The notes under the pieces were generated by a model, which made no database searches, was not told the DNA's origin, and saw only the letters and a list, made by a program, of their open reading frames with translations. Both the position numbers and the translations under genes were made by a program. This document shows, in pieces, positions 8,697 to 17,276 of a stretch of DNA of 64,000 nucleotides. The first letter of the stretch is position 1; each line of letters opens with the position of its first letter. The DNA comes from Pseudophaeobacter flagellatus. Lineage in GTDB: Bacteria > Pseudomonadota > Alphaproteobacteria > Rhodobacterales > Rhodobacteraceae. The stretch is taken from NCBI RefSeq assembly GCF_021228235.1, contig NZ_JAJQRG010000001.1:62001-126000 (forward strand), in the 5' to 3' direction.

Positions 8697-10475
8697 TTAC
8701 CAGGCATCGACATAGCGCGGTGCGGGGATGCAGGGTCCGGCGCAGGCCAGGGCGCGACTGATTTCGGCCCGGCTCTCGCCCGGATCAATCACTGCATCAA
8801 ATTCCAACAGGCTGGCGGCATTCAGCGCCGTGCCGTTTTCATAAAGCGCATCAACCAGACGCCGGTATTCCGCCTCGCGCGCCACCGGGTCCTGGATGGC
8901 CTCCAGATGGGCACGCTGGCCCAGTTTGACCGCGCCCTCTAACCCCATGGCACCCACTTCGCCGCTGGGCCAGGCACAGCAGTAATGCGGTCGGTCAAAC
9001 CCGCCGCCTGCCATGGCCATTGCCCCCAGCCCATAGGCCTTGCGCAGAATCAGGGTGACCAGCGGTTGCGAGAAATGCGCCCCAGCCAGAAACAGGCGCG
9101 ACACATGCGCCACCTGGCCGGTGGCCTCGGTCTCGGGGCCGACCATGAAACCGGGGGTATCGCAAAGCGTCACAACCGGCAGCCCCCAGCTGTCGCAGAG
9201 CTGCAGGAACCGCGCGCCTTTGTCGGTGGCAGGGGCGTCGATGGCACCGCCCAGATGCAGCGGGTTATTGGCCAGGAAGCCAACCGCGCGGCCATTGATG
9301 CGGCCAAAGCCGGTGATCATCCCAGTGCCAAAGTCCCGGCGCAGCTCTAGCAAGGTGTCCGGGTCAAGTAGCGCGCCAAGGGCATCGCGCATATCATAGG
9401 CGCGGGTACGGTCGGCTGGCACCACCGATCGCAGGGCAGCAACCGGCGGATCTTCCACCTGCGTTTTGGTCAAGACTGGCAGGGACAGCAGGGTCTTGGT
9501 TTGGGCGACGGCCTCGGCTTCATCGGCTGTCAGCAGATCGATTACGCCGTTTGCCGCCTGCACGTCGCAGGGGCCGATCTCTTGCGGTTTGAAAACGCCA
9601 AGGCCGCCGCCTTCGATCATGGCAGGGCCGCCCATGCCGATCTGGCTGTTCCGGGTGGCGATCCGCAGATCGCAGACGCCAAACAGGGCGGCATTGCCGG
9701 CAAAGCACAGACCCGAAGCGATGCCGATTTTGGGGCCGCGATGGGCGGCAAACTGACGAAAGGAGGGCACGTTCAGCCCGGCGACCACCAGCGGTGCCAC
9801 ATCATGATCATTGGGTCGCCCGCCGCCGCCTTCGGCAAACAGAACGATGGGCAGATTGTCCCGCCCGGCCAGCGCGATCAGACGATCCATCTTGCGGTGG
9901 TGGTTATAGCCCTGGGTGCCGGCCATGACCATGTAGTCAACGGCCATTGCTGCAACGGGGCGCCCCGCGATGGTGCCAGTGCCGCAGATGATGCCATCGC
10001 CTTGGGTCCGGGCCTGCAAATCATCCAACGCGCGAGTGCTGCGCTGCGCCGCCACTGCCAGGGCCCCATATTCGGTGAAAGAGCCGGGATCGAATAGATC
10101 GTCGATGTTTTCGCGTGCGGTGCGGCCACTGCTGGCATGTCGCCGGGTCACGGCCTTGGGGCGGCTGTCATCGCGCAGCAGGGAGATACGCGCCTCAAAG
10201 GCGGCAAAATCTGCGCGCGGGCTATTGTCCTGGCTGGGCGGTGGCGCGGCGCGGACCTCGGCGGGGGCAAGGCTGATCAGAGGGTCTGCGCCGCGCAATT
10301 CATCGCCCGCGCTGACATGCACCTGGGTCACCACGCCGCTGCAGGGCGCACAGATATCCTGCTGCATCTTCATCAATTCAGTGACGAGCAACACCGTGCC
10401 CACCGCAACTTCATCTCCCACCGCTACGCGCAGTTCCGAGACGATTGCGGCATTTTCGGCTGTGATCGTTTTCAC
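8697..10475 (-). CDS. Biotinyl domain-carboxyltransferase fusion (acyl-CoA carboxylase subunit)
   Basis: About 592 aa. The N-terminal biotinyl domain (about 1-72) carries ELMKM, where Lys36 would be biotinylated. A proline-rich linker (about 73-90) leads to a PccB/MccB-type carboxyltransferase with N- and C-lobes (about 100-590). Visible active-site features include DDLFDPGSFTEYGAL, a glycine-rich AEGGGGRPND loop and DTPGFMVGPE. The start is the GTG at 10475, with GGGAGG 6 bases upstream. Usual partners place biotin on the biotin-carboxylase subunit, so this is an uncommon arrangement. No biotin carboxylase is in the window. It is divergent from an acyl-CoA ligase, suggesting activation and then carboxylation of a carboxylic acid. 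Substrate unknown. Confidence 0.85.
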   Translation of the reverse strand: MKTITAENAAIVSELRVAVGDEVAVGTVLLVTELMKMQQDICAPCSGVVTQVHVSAGDELRGADPLISLAPAEVRAAPPPSQDNSPRADFAAFEARISLLRDDSRPKAVTRRHASSGRTARENIDDLFDPGSFTEYGALAVAAQRSTRALDDLQARTQGDGIICGTGTIAGRPVAAMAVDYMVMAGTQGYNHHRKMDRLIALAGRDNLPIVLFAEGGGGRPNDHDVAPLVVAGLNVPSFRQFAAHRGPKIGIASGLCFAGNAALFGVCDLRIATRNSQIGMGGPAMIEGGGLGVFKPQEIGPCDVQAANGVIDLLTADEAEAVAQTKTLLSLPVLTKTQVEDPPVAALRSVVPADRTRAYDMRDALGALLDPDTLLELRRDFGTGMITGFGRINGRAVGFLANNPLHLGGAIDAPATDKGARFLQLCDSWGLPVVTLCDTPGFMVGPETEATGQVAHVSRLFLAGAHFSQPLVTLILRKAYGLGAMAMAGGGFDRPHYCCAWPSGEVGAMGLEGAVKLGQRAHLEAIQDPVAREAEYRRLVDALYENGTALNAASLLEFDAVIDPGESRAEISRALACAGPCIPAPRYVDAW

Positions 10476-10660
10476 CTGATCCCTCCCTAGGGTTGTGGCT
10501 GTTCGCAGGGGCAAGCATGCGCCAGTTGCGCGGGCTTGTGCAAAGGACGTGCCGTCACTTTGGCTGCGGCGCTTTATTGAGCCCAGCAAAGGCGTTGACG
10601 GGCTAGAGACCTCCGCCCAATCTGTCGCAAATATTGCATCACTAACCGAAAGTTCGCATC

Positions 10661-12220
10661 ATGCAGATCTCTTCCATCCTTCGGCGCGCCGCGCAGATCA
10701 ACCCAAACGGGATTGCCACGATATTTGGCGCGCGTCAGCAAAGCTGGAGCGAGATGTTGGAGCGGGTCCAACGTCTGGCAGGGGCCTTGCAAGCCCAGGG
10801 GATGAAGCCGGGGGACCGGGTGGCGCTGGTTTCGCTGAACTCTGACAGATTCATCGAGTATTATTTCGCTGTGGTCTGGGGCGGCGGCGCCATGATGCCG
10901 ATGAATATCCGCTGGAGTGCCGCTGAATGTGCTTATGCGCTAAAGGATGCCGGGGCCGAAATCCTGATCTGTGACGAGGCCTTCAAGACGCTGGCCGAAG
11001 AGATAAAGCCGCAGGTGCCTGGCTTGAAAACCCTGATCTATTGCGGCGATGCGGCAACGCCTGCAGGCATGGCAAACTATGAAGACCTGATCGCGGCAGC
11101 CGATCCTGTGGCCGATGCAGGGCGCGGTGGCGATGATCTGGCCGGGGTGTTTTATACCGGTGGCACAACTGGCTTTCCCAAGGGGGTGATGCTGTCGCAT
11201 ACCAATTTCTATGTGGGCGGCGTGTCCAACGCCCACGATATCAACATGACCGATGGCACCATCTATCTTCATGCGGCCCCAATGTTCCATATTGCCGATC
11301 TGATCTGGTTTTCTGCGCTGACCTTTATGGGGGGCACCCATGTGGTGATCCCCGCCTTCACCCCAGAGGCCGCGCTGGAGGCGATTGAGAAACACCGCCC
11401 CGACCAGACCCTGCTGGTGCCGGTCATGTTGCAGATGATCCTGCAAAGCGACAAACTGGCGCAGACCGATATTTCCTCACTGCGCCAGATCGCTTATGGC
11501 GCATCCCCCATCACCGAGGGAGTGCTGAAAGAGGCCTTTGAAAAGTTCCCGAATGTGGCCTTCCTGCAGGCCTTTGGCCAGACAGAGCTGAGCCCGGTGG
11601 CGACGATCCTGCCCACGGATTACCACGTCTTTGACGGGCCAAAGGCGGGCAAGCTGCGATCGGCAGGGCGGGCAACGCGGGTCTGTGAAATCCGCATTGT
11701 TGATGACACGCATCAGCCCCTGCCCGTTGGCGAGGTCGGGCAGATCGCGGTCAAGGGGCCGGTTACCATGTTGGGCTATTGGAACCAGCCCGAGGTGACG
11801 GCAAAAACCATCATAGATGGCTGGGTGATGACGGGCGATGCCGGCTATATGGATGCAGACGGCTTTGTCTTCTTGATGGACCGGGTGAAGGACATGATCG
11901 TATCAGGCGGCGAAAATGTCTATTCCGCCGAGGTTGAAAACGCCCTGAGCCAGCACCCGGATGTGGCCACCAGCGCGGTCATCGGCATCCCCAGTAACCA
12001 ATGGGGCGAAAGCGTGCATGCCATCGTCATCCTGCACCCTGGCGCGCGGGTCACCGCCGAGGAACTGCAGGCCCATTGCCATGGGCTGATTGCCGGCTAC
12101 AAATGTCCTCGCAGTGTTGAATTCCGGCAAGAACCTTTCCCGCTGTCGGGGGCAAACAAGGTGCTCAAGACCGATCTACGCAAACCCTACTGGCAGGATC
12201 AGGATCGCCAGATTTCCTGA
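10661..12220 (+). CDS. AMP-forming acyl-CoA ligase
   Basis: Class I adenylate-forming enzyme (519 aa) that activates a carboxylic acid to acyl-AMP and then acyl-CoA. The phosphate loop is YTGGTTGFPKGV (about 163-174), followed by FGQTELSP, the MTGDAGY aspartate, the hinge region DRVKDMIVSGGENVYSAEVE and the catalytic lysine in SGANKVLK near the C-terminus. Length and motifs fit medium/long-chain fatty-acid ligases. It is divergent from the carboxylase gene, and a hairpin follows at 12230-12267. No carrier-protein domain is present. Confidence 0.88.
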   Translation: MQISSILRRAAQINPNGIATIFGARQQSWSEMLERVQRLAGALQAQGMKPGDRVALVSLNSDRFIEYYFAVVWGGGAMMPMNIRWSAAECAYALKDAGAEILICDEAFKTLAEEIKPQVPGLKTLIYCGDAATPAGMANYEDLIAAADPVADAGRGGDDLAGVFYTGGTTGFPKGVMLSHTNFYVGGVSNAHDINMTDGTIYLHAAPMFHIADLIWFSALTFMGGTHVVIPAFTPEAALEAIEKHRPDQTLLVPVMLQMILQSDKLAQTDISSLRQIAYGASPITEGVLKEAFEKFPNVAFLQAFGQTELSPVATILPTDYHVFDGPKAGKLRSAGRATRVCEIRIVDDTHQPLPVGEVGQIAVKGPVTMLGYWNQPEVTAKTIIDGWVMTGDAGYMDADGFVFLMDRVKDMIVSGGENVYSAEVENALSQHPDVATSAVIGIPSNQWGESVHAIVILHPGARVTAEELQAHCHGLIAGYKCPRSVEFRQEPFPLSGANKVLKTDLRKPYWQDQDRQIS

Positions 12221-12229
12221 ACGCTCCCT

Positions 12230-12267
12230 GCGCCCCCGAGGGCAGAACAGGCTGCCATCGGGGGCGC
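12230..12267 (+). terminator. Hairpin after the acyl-CoA ligase gene
   Basis: GCGCCCCCGA (12230-12239) pairs perfectly with TCGGGGGCGC (12258-12267). An inner GGCAG/CTGCC stem extends the structure. No T-run follows. Ten bases after the stop codon. Confidence 0.65.
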
Positions 12268-12314
12268 GGGCTAGATGCGAAATGGCAACATAGCAGCGCC
12301 TTGCGCGCACCTGC

Positions 12315-12335
12315 CTTGACCCGGTCGACGTCAAG
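12315..12335. promoter_or_regulatory. Perfect palindrome upstream of the TonB-dependent receptor
   Basis: CTTGAC (12315-12320), 9 bases, GTCAAG (12330-12335) form an exact inverted repeat 71-91 bases before the receptor start. The position suits an operator or promoter element for iron control. The regulator is not identifiable by eye. Confidence 0.4.
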
Positions 12336-12405
12336 AGGTAGCGCGCAGATACCCAGCGAAATGTCAGGCAAAAATCGAAACCGCAAGAAGAGGCGGAAAC
12401 CTGAC

Positions 12406-14505
12406 ATGTTTTTGCACCGAACCACCGTATCACTTTGGGCTTTGATGGCGGCCACGCCAGCCATTTCCCAGGTTGTACAACTCGAAGAAATCCTTGTTTC
12501 CGGCGATAGTGCCGATGCCTATTTTGGCGAGAGTGTCGCGCTGGACACTGGCAGCACCTCCAAGACTGGTGATGCGATTGTCGAAACGCCGCGCTCTGTT
12601 GCGGTGATCACCGCCCAGCAGATCGCTGAACGTGGTGCGCAAAACGTCGAACAGGCGCTGCAGTATTCGGCCGGCGTTCTGGGCGGGCAGTGGGGCCAGG
12701 ATGCCCGCGCCAACTGGTCCCTGGTGCGCGGCTTTAGGCCCAGCACACTGCATGATGGGCTGCCGTCGCGCTATGGCAATTACAATGACACCAGCCCCGA
12801 ACCATTTTTGCTGAACAGTGTTGAAGTGCTGAAAGGTCCGGCCTCTGGGCTTTATGGCAGCGGTTCTGTGGGCGGGGTGGTCAATACCACCTCTAAAACC
12901 GCCGCACAGGATAGCGATAACATGATTCAGCTGCAGGCCGGGTCGAACAGCCGCGCCCAGTTGGGGGTTGATGTCAGTGGCAATTTGAACGCCGACGGCA
13001 CGCTGCGCTATCGCTTTGTCGGTCTGCTGCGCGATTCAGACGGTCCGGTTGATTTCTCAACCGATGATGCCCTTGCGCTTGCGCCCTCGATCACCTGGCG
13101 GCCGAATGATGATACCGAGCTGACAGTCCTCGCCAATTATCAGAAAAACGATGGCAGTCCGCTGATCCAGTTTGCCTCGCTCTACGGCACGCTGCTGCCT
13201 GCCACAGGCTTTGGCAATGGCACTTTCCTGGACAGCGACACCTTTGTCGGTGAACCCGGATTTGATATGTACAATTCCGAGCAGCGTTCTTTGACCGCGA
13301 TGTTCAAGCACCGTTTCAACGCAACATGGAGCGTCAACGCAAGCGCGCGCTATCTGGAAGGTGAAGCGCTGTATCAGCACGCCTGGTGGGCCTTTGATAA
13401 CACTGGAACTGGCCGCTACAATCCCGATGGCACCATCAATCGCACCTTTTACCGGGCCGAGAATGAGCTGAAAACCTGGGGGCTGGACAGCTATGCCACC
13501 GCTGAATACGCGCTTGGCGGGGCCGAGATGCGCACCATCATCGGCGCCAGCTATACCCAAGGCTATTATGACAGCGATACGGGGTACGGCGCGCAGGTTG
13601 GGCCGATTGATCCCTTCAACCCGTCTTACACTGGCTACAACCCGATCACAGTGACCGACACGGCAGGCAATACCATCACCGAATGGGGCCTGTATGTGCA
13701 GCAGCGCGCAGTGTTCCAGGACCGTTTGTTTGTGGATCTGGGGCTGCGCTATAGCGATATCGAGACGGGCACCAGCAACGGCAGTTTTGGGGCGACAACC
13801 GTGGCTGCCACAGACAGCGCTTGGACCGGGAACGCGGCGGTCCTCTACCGCTTTGACAATGGGTTGGCGCCCTATCTCAGCTATGCGGAAAGTTTCCGTC
13901 AGGATGCAATTGGCGCGGATGTCAACGGCAGACCCTTTGAACCAACCCGCGGCGAGCAGGTCGAACTGGGTCTGAAATATCAACCCGTTGGCACTGATAC
14001 CCTGCTGACCGCTGCGGTGTTTGATCTGACCAAATCTAACATGACGGTTGCTGATGCCGCCAATCCGGGTTTCCAGGTGCAGACCGGAGAGGCCAGCGCC
14101 AAGGGCTTTGAATTTGAAGCCTTCCACCGCTTTGGCGATCTGTCTGTGAACCTGGCCTATACCTATCTCGATACCGAAGACGCCGATGGTGATCATATCG
14201 CGCAGGTGCCTCAGAACGCCGCCTCGCTCTGGCTGAGTTATGCACCCGTTGATGGGGCCTTGGCAGGTTGGAACCTGGGCGCAGGTGCGCGCTACAATGG
14301 GGCCGCCTGGGGGGGATCCAATACCTATCTGACCCCGTCCTATACGCTGTATGATGCGGCAGTTTCTTATGGGCGGGACAACTGGCTGGTGGCGCTGAAT
14401 GTCCGTAACCTCACGGATGAGCGCTATGTAACCACCTGTCAGTCGGGGGCCTGCTACTTTGGCGAAGGGCGCAATCTGGCCCTGACCCTGACCTCGAAGT
14501 TCTGA
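12406..14505 (+). CDS. TonB-dependent siderophore receptor
   Basis: Outer-membrane beta-barrel receptor (about 699 aa) for a ferric siderophore. A signal peptide covers about residues 1-20 (MFLHRTTVSLWALMAATPA). A TonB-box-like EEILVSG follows near 25-31, then the plug domain (PRSVAVITAQQI, VEVLKGPASGLYGSGSVGG) to about 180 and a barrel ending in Phe, as outer-membrane proteins do. The start at 12406 gives the signal peptide. An upstream in-frame ATG at 12301 would bury it. An 8-bp inverted repeat (12361-12368 with 12400-12407) brackets the ribosome binding site and overlaps the start codon. It is convergent with the importer/TonB operon that probably completes the uptake route. Confidence 0.92.
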   Translation: MFLHRTTVSLWALMAATPAISQVVQLEEILVSGDSADAYFGESVALDTGSTSKTGDAIVETPRSVAVITAQQIAERGAQNVEQALQYSAGVLGGQWGQDARANWSLVRGFRPSTLHDGLPSRYGNYNDTSPEPFLLNSVEVLKGPASGLYGSGSVGGVVNTTSKTAAQDSDNMIQLQAGSNSRAQLGVDVSGNLNADGTLRYRFVGLLRDSDGPVDFSTDDALALAPSITWRPNDDTELTVLANYQKNDGSPLIQFASLYGTLLPATGFGNGTFLDSDTFVGEPGFDMYNSEQRSLTAMFKHRFNATWSVNASARYLEGEALYQHAWWAFDNTGTGRYNPDGTINRTFYRAENELKTWGLDSYATAEYALGGAEMRTIIGASYTQGYYDSDTGYGAQVGPIDPFNPSYTGYNPITVTDTAGNTITEWGLYVQQRAVFQDRLFVDLGLRYSDIETGTSNGSFGATTVAATDSAWTGNAAVLYRFDNGLAPYLSYAESFRQDAIGADVNGRPFEPTRGEQVELGLKYQPVGTDTLLTAAVFDLTKSNMTVADAANPGFQVQTGEASAKGFEFEAFHRFGDLSVNLAYTYLDTEDADGDHIAQVPQNAASLWLSYAPVDGALAGWNLGAGARYNGAAWGGSNTYLTPSYTLYDAAVSYGRDNWLVALNVRNLTDERYVTTCQSGACYFGEGRNLALTLTSKF

Positions 14506-14523
14506 TCGAACAAGCAGATGGTC

Positions 14524-14555
14524 TGCGGGGGCGAATATCGAAGCCTGCCCCCGCA
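14524..14555 (+). terminator. First hairpin after the siderophore receptor gene
   Basis: TGCGGGGGC (14524-14532) and GCCCCCGCA (14547-14555) form a perfect 9-bp stem 18 bases after the stop codon. Confidence 0.55.
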
Positions 14556-14579
14556 ATCCCCCAAACCTGACAACGACTT

Positions 14580-14611
14580 GCCCCTGTGCCCATGAACGAT
14601 GGGTGCGGGGC
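14580..14611 (+). terminator. Rho-independent terminator between receptor and tonB
   Basis: GCCCC...GGGGC outer stem (14580-14584 with 14607-14611) plus an inner GTGCCCAT/ATGGGTGC stem containing two wobble pairs, followed by TTTTGTTG. It ends receptor transcription before the convergent tonB gene. Confidence 0.65.
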
Positions 14612-14724
14612 TTTTGTTGCCTGGGAAGGTCTCTGTCTAGATTAACGCGCCCAGATGCGCGCAGACCGGGGGCGGCGCAGCGCCGATGCATATGGGCCCG
14701 TCTCTTACAAATCCCAAGCGGGGG

Positions 14725-15564
14725 CTATTTGCTAAAGCTTATCGGCAGGGAAAACTTGGAGTGACCACCGCCCAGCTGCTTTGGCATCTTGGGAAACTTG
14801 CCCGCCCGGCTGACCGCTTTCAGCGCCGCCCGGTCAAAAGCAGCAGAGCCAGAGGATTTGACGACGCGCACATTGACCAGCGCGCCGCTGGCCGCAACGG
14901 TAATCTGAACAACCACCCGGCCATTGCCACGCCCATCCGAGGGGTAGCGCTTGCGCCGTTCAATACGAGAGCGGATCTTTGCCCCCCAAAGGGCCCTCAG
15001 CTTTGCCTGCCGCCCGGCGGATATTGTTGCCGTTGCACTGCGACCAGAAACCCCGGTCTGCGTACCGCCACCAGACCCGGCTGCGCGCTGGGCAGCGCGG
15101 TATTCCACCGTCTGATCAGAGATCGTCGCCTGGGTCGGTTTTGGGGGCGGCGTGGGCGCGGGATTTGGCCTGGGTTTCGGCTCAGGCTCTGGCTCAGGCT
15201 GGGGTTCAGGTTCCGGCTCGGGTGGCGGCGGGGGCGTTGACAGGTCAACCTCTACCACGGTGGCGCTGCCAGGTTGGGGCAGGGCCATCTGCACCGCAAC
15301 CTGCGGTGCCTCTGCCAGTTCAAATTCGGGCATTTTCGGCGCCTCTGGTGTGTCGAGATCTGCGGTGGTAACCGGGGGCGGCGGCGGGCGTTCCCAGGTT
15401 TCCACCATCTCGGCAACCGTGGCGCTTGCCGCAGTGAGAGAGACCATGGCCTCGCCACCAGCACCGCTGGACTGGACGCCCGACGGCGGTGCCGTGGCAA
15501 ACAGGCTGACATGGATCAGGGCGGCAAGCCCGGCAAAGACGGTGACTTCGGCGCTGCGTTTCAT
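14725..15564 (-). CDS. tonB: TonB energy-transducing protein
   Basis: Periplasm-spanning protein (279 aa) that transmits proton-motive force from ExbBD to outer-membrane receptors. A short N-terminal membrane anchor (about 8-25) leads into a proline-rich spacer (about 75-140) with runs of Pro-Glu and then Pro-Lys pairs. The C-terminal TonB domain (about 190-279) contains RIERRKRYPSDGRG and VVQITVAASGALVNVRVVKSSG. The ATG overlaps the preceding exbD stop (ATGA). Last gene of the nine-gene iron operon. Confidence 0.92.
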   Translation of the reverse strand: MKRSAEVTVFAGLAALIHVSLFATAPPSGVQSSGAGGEAMVSLTAASATVAEMVETWERPPPPPVTTADLDTPEAPKMPEFELAEAPQVAVQMALPQPGSATVVEVDLSTPPPPPEPEPEPQPEPEPEPKPRPNPAPTPPPKPTQATISDQTVEYRAAQRAAGSGGGTQTGVSGRSATATISAGRQAKLRALWGAKIRSRIERRKRYPSDGRGNGRVVVQITVAASGALVNVRVVKSSGSAAFDRAALKAVSRAGKFPKMPKQLGGGHSKFSLPISFSK

Positions 15565-15944
15565 TGGGGCGTCACCACCAGTTCGGCCCGGCCAAGCCCG
15601 GCGGCGGCCAGTTGGCGCAGAATGCCGGCCAGCGCCTTGGCCTCTAGTTTGGCATCAGCGCGCAACAGCACCATCGGGGCCTCGCCGCCAATCTGCGACA
15701 GGCGCACCAGCGCGGCCTTTCCTTCGCTGCCGTCAAAATGCATGCGCCCCGCAGCGTCGATATACAGCACCGGATCAGCCTCGGCTTCGGCTTCCAGCGC
15801 GGCGCTGGGGGGCACGATCTCAAACGGGTCGGGCTGCGCCAGGCGCGATGTCATCAGAAAAAAGATCAGCAGCAGAAACACCACGTTGATCATCGGCACG
15901 ATGGATTCAGCGCGTGGCCGACGGGGGGGCGATGAAAAATCCAT
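15561..15944 (-). CDS. exbD: ExbD-type biopolymer transport protein (second copy)
   Basis: Small inner-membrane protein (127 aa) with one helix (about 18-38, IVPMINVVFLLLIFFLMTS) and a periplasmic domain. The Asp that normally carries protons in ExbD (as in PMIDVVF of its paralogue) is Asn here (PMINVVF), so this copy may be structural. It overlaps tonB by 4 bases and starts 8 bases after the first exbD stop. The two adjacent ExbD proteins could act together as a heterodimer in one motor. Confidence 0.85.
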   Translation of the reverse strand: MDFSSPPRRPRAESIVPMINVVFLLLIFFLMTSRLAQPDPFEIVPPSAALEAEAEADPVLYIDAAGRMHFDGSEGKAALVRLSQIGGEAPMVLLRADAKLEAKALAGILRQLAAAGLGRAELVVTPQ

Positions 15945-15952
15945 CTGTGACC

Positions 15953-16330
15953 TTACTCTACCAAGACGACATTGCTGTAGCCGACGGCGCGCAGCAGGGT
16001 CGTGATATCAATGATGCGCTGCACATCGGCAGCATCGCGACCGCGCAGGATCACCAGGTCTTCGGGTTTGGCCATCAAGGGTGCCAGGGCTTCGCCCAGA
16101 TGGGTTTCTGCAATGGGCACACCGTTGAGATCCAGGTTCTTGGCACCGATGCCCACTAGCCGTGGCGGACCACTATAGCTACCGCCTCCGCCCGCCAAAG
16201 GCAGCTCCAGGACTGCTTCGGTGCCAAAGCGCGAGGCCAGCATGAAGAAGACCAGCAACAAAAAGACCACGTCGATCATTGGCGTCAGGCTTGGCTTGCG
16301 TCGGCGTCTTGGGGGATCGCTGAAATGCAT
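15953..16330 (-). CDS. exbD: ExbD biopolymer transport protein (first copy)
   Basis: Inner-membrane motor subunit (125 aa) working with ExbB and TonB. The N-terminus is basic (DPPRRRRKPSLTP), then comes one helix (about 17-36) with the conserved PMIDVVFLLLVFFM, including the proton-path Asp at about 19. A periplasmic domain follows. The start is the ATG at 16330, 4 bases after the exbB stop. A longer reading frame to 16435 lies inside exbB and is not conserved. Confidence 0.9.
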   Translation of the reverse strand: MHFSDPPRRRRKPSLTPMIDVVFLLLVFFMLASRFGTEAVLELPLAGGGGSYSGPPRLVGIGAKNLDLNGVPIAETHLGEALAPLMAKPEDLVILRGRDAADVQRIIDITTLLRAVGYSNVVLVE

Positions 16331-16334
16331 CTGA

Positions 16335-17276
16335 TTACTCTGCCGCGATCTGCAGCTCTGGCGGGGTTTGGGAGACAAACAGGCGGGTGGCGCTGTCTTC
16401 AATGTCCTGGCGGATCCGGGTGAGGACGGCCTCAAACCAGGTCAGCGCAGCCGAGGCGGGGATCGCCACCGCCATGCCGGCCGCCGTGGTCAAAAGCGCC
16501 TCCCAGATCCCGCCGGCCAGCAGCGCTGGGTCGGCCTTGGAACCGGCCTGCTGCAGGGCCTGAAAGGCGGCGATCATGCCCAGAACCGTGCCCAGCAGCC
16601 CAAGCAACGGCGCGATGGTGGCAATCAGTTCCAGCGCGCCAAGCCCGGTGGCTGCCTGGGCCAGATGCTTTTTGGCCACCCGTGCAACCTCTTCGCGGGC
16701 GCGGGCTTCGGGGCGTTGCTGCAGGGCGACCAATCCGGCGCTGACCACTTTGGAACGAATACCCATGCGGCCCTTGACGATGGCCAGGGCTGCGTTGGGA
16801 TGACCTGACTCATAGGCGGCGAGGGCCTGTCTTGCCTTGCCCTTGGACCAAGCCCCAATGAGCGCCAAGCGCCAGATCTTCCACAGGATCAGGGCCAGGG
16901 TAATCACCGAGAGCGCGGCAATCGCCCAGATGGAGGGGCCGCCATCACGCAGGAATTTCAGTGCTTTGTCAGTGCTTGCCTCGGCCAGTTGCAAAAACGC
17001 CTGATCCTGACCCAGAGGGGCGGTGTCGGGGGTGTTTGCGGCGGTCGCGTCCGGCAGGGCGGTGCCTTGCGGGGCAGCCGGTGCGTCAGTCGCAGCTGTC
17101 GGGGCCGCTGGTGCCAGGTCCGTGCCGGTGCTGTCGACACTGGGCGCTGTCATAACGGGGGCCGAACTGCGCGCCGAGGGGGTGGCAGAGAGGGCGGGCT
17201 GCTGGGAGTCTTGCGCGGTGGCCAGGGTGCCCAGTGCAAGCAATGCAATGGAAGGCAGGGTCATATAGCGGATCAT
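16335..17276 (-). CDS. exbB: ExbB/TolQ-type motor protein with long periplasmic N-terminus
   Basis: Proton-channel subunit (313 aa) of the TonB motor. A signal peptide (about 1-21) is followed by a Pro/Ala/Thr-rich periplasmic segment (about 22-90), then three membrane helices (near 112-130, 215-240 and 255-280). The MotA/TolQ/ExbB signature region includes TIAPLLGLLGTVLGMIAAF and LLTTAAGMAVAIPA. The extended N-terminus is typical of the longer ExbB class. It overlaps the upstream reductase gene by 4 bases. Confidence 0.9.
   Translation of the reverse strand: MIRYMTLPSIALLALGTLATAQDSQQPALSATPSARSSAPVMTAPSVDSTGTDLAPAAPTAATDAPAAPQGTALPDATAANTPDTAPLGQDQAFLQLAEASTDKALKFLRDGGPSIWAIAALSVITLALILWKIWRLALIGAWSKGKARQALAAYESGHPNAALAIVKGRMGIRSKVVSAGLVALQQRPEARAREEVARVAKKHLAQAATGLGALELIATIAPLLGLLGTVLGMIAAFQALQQAGSKADPALLAGGIWEALLTTAAGMAVAIPASAALTWFEAVLTRIRQDIEDSATRLFVSQTPPELQIAAE

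Noticed and set aside
13057-14691. Long minus-strand open frame (544 codons) across the siderophore receptor gene
   Set aside because: It is antisense to a clear TonB-dependent receptor and has no recognisable domain. High GC content makes such open frames common.
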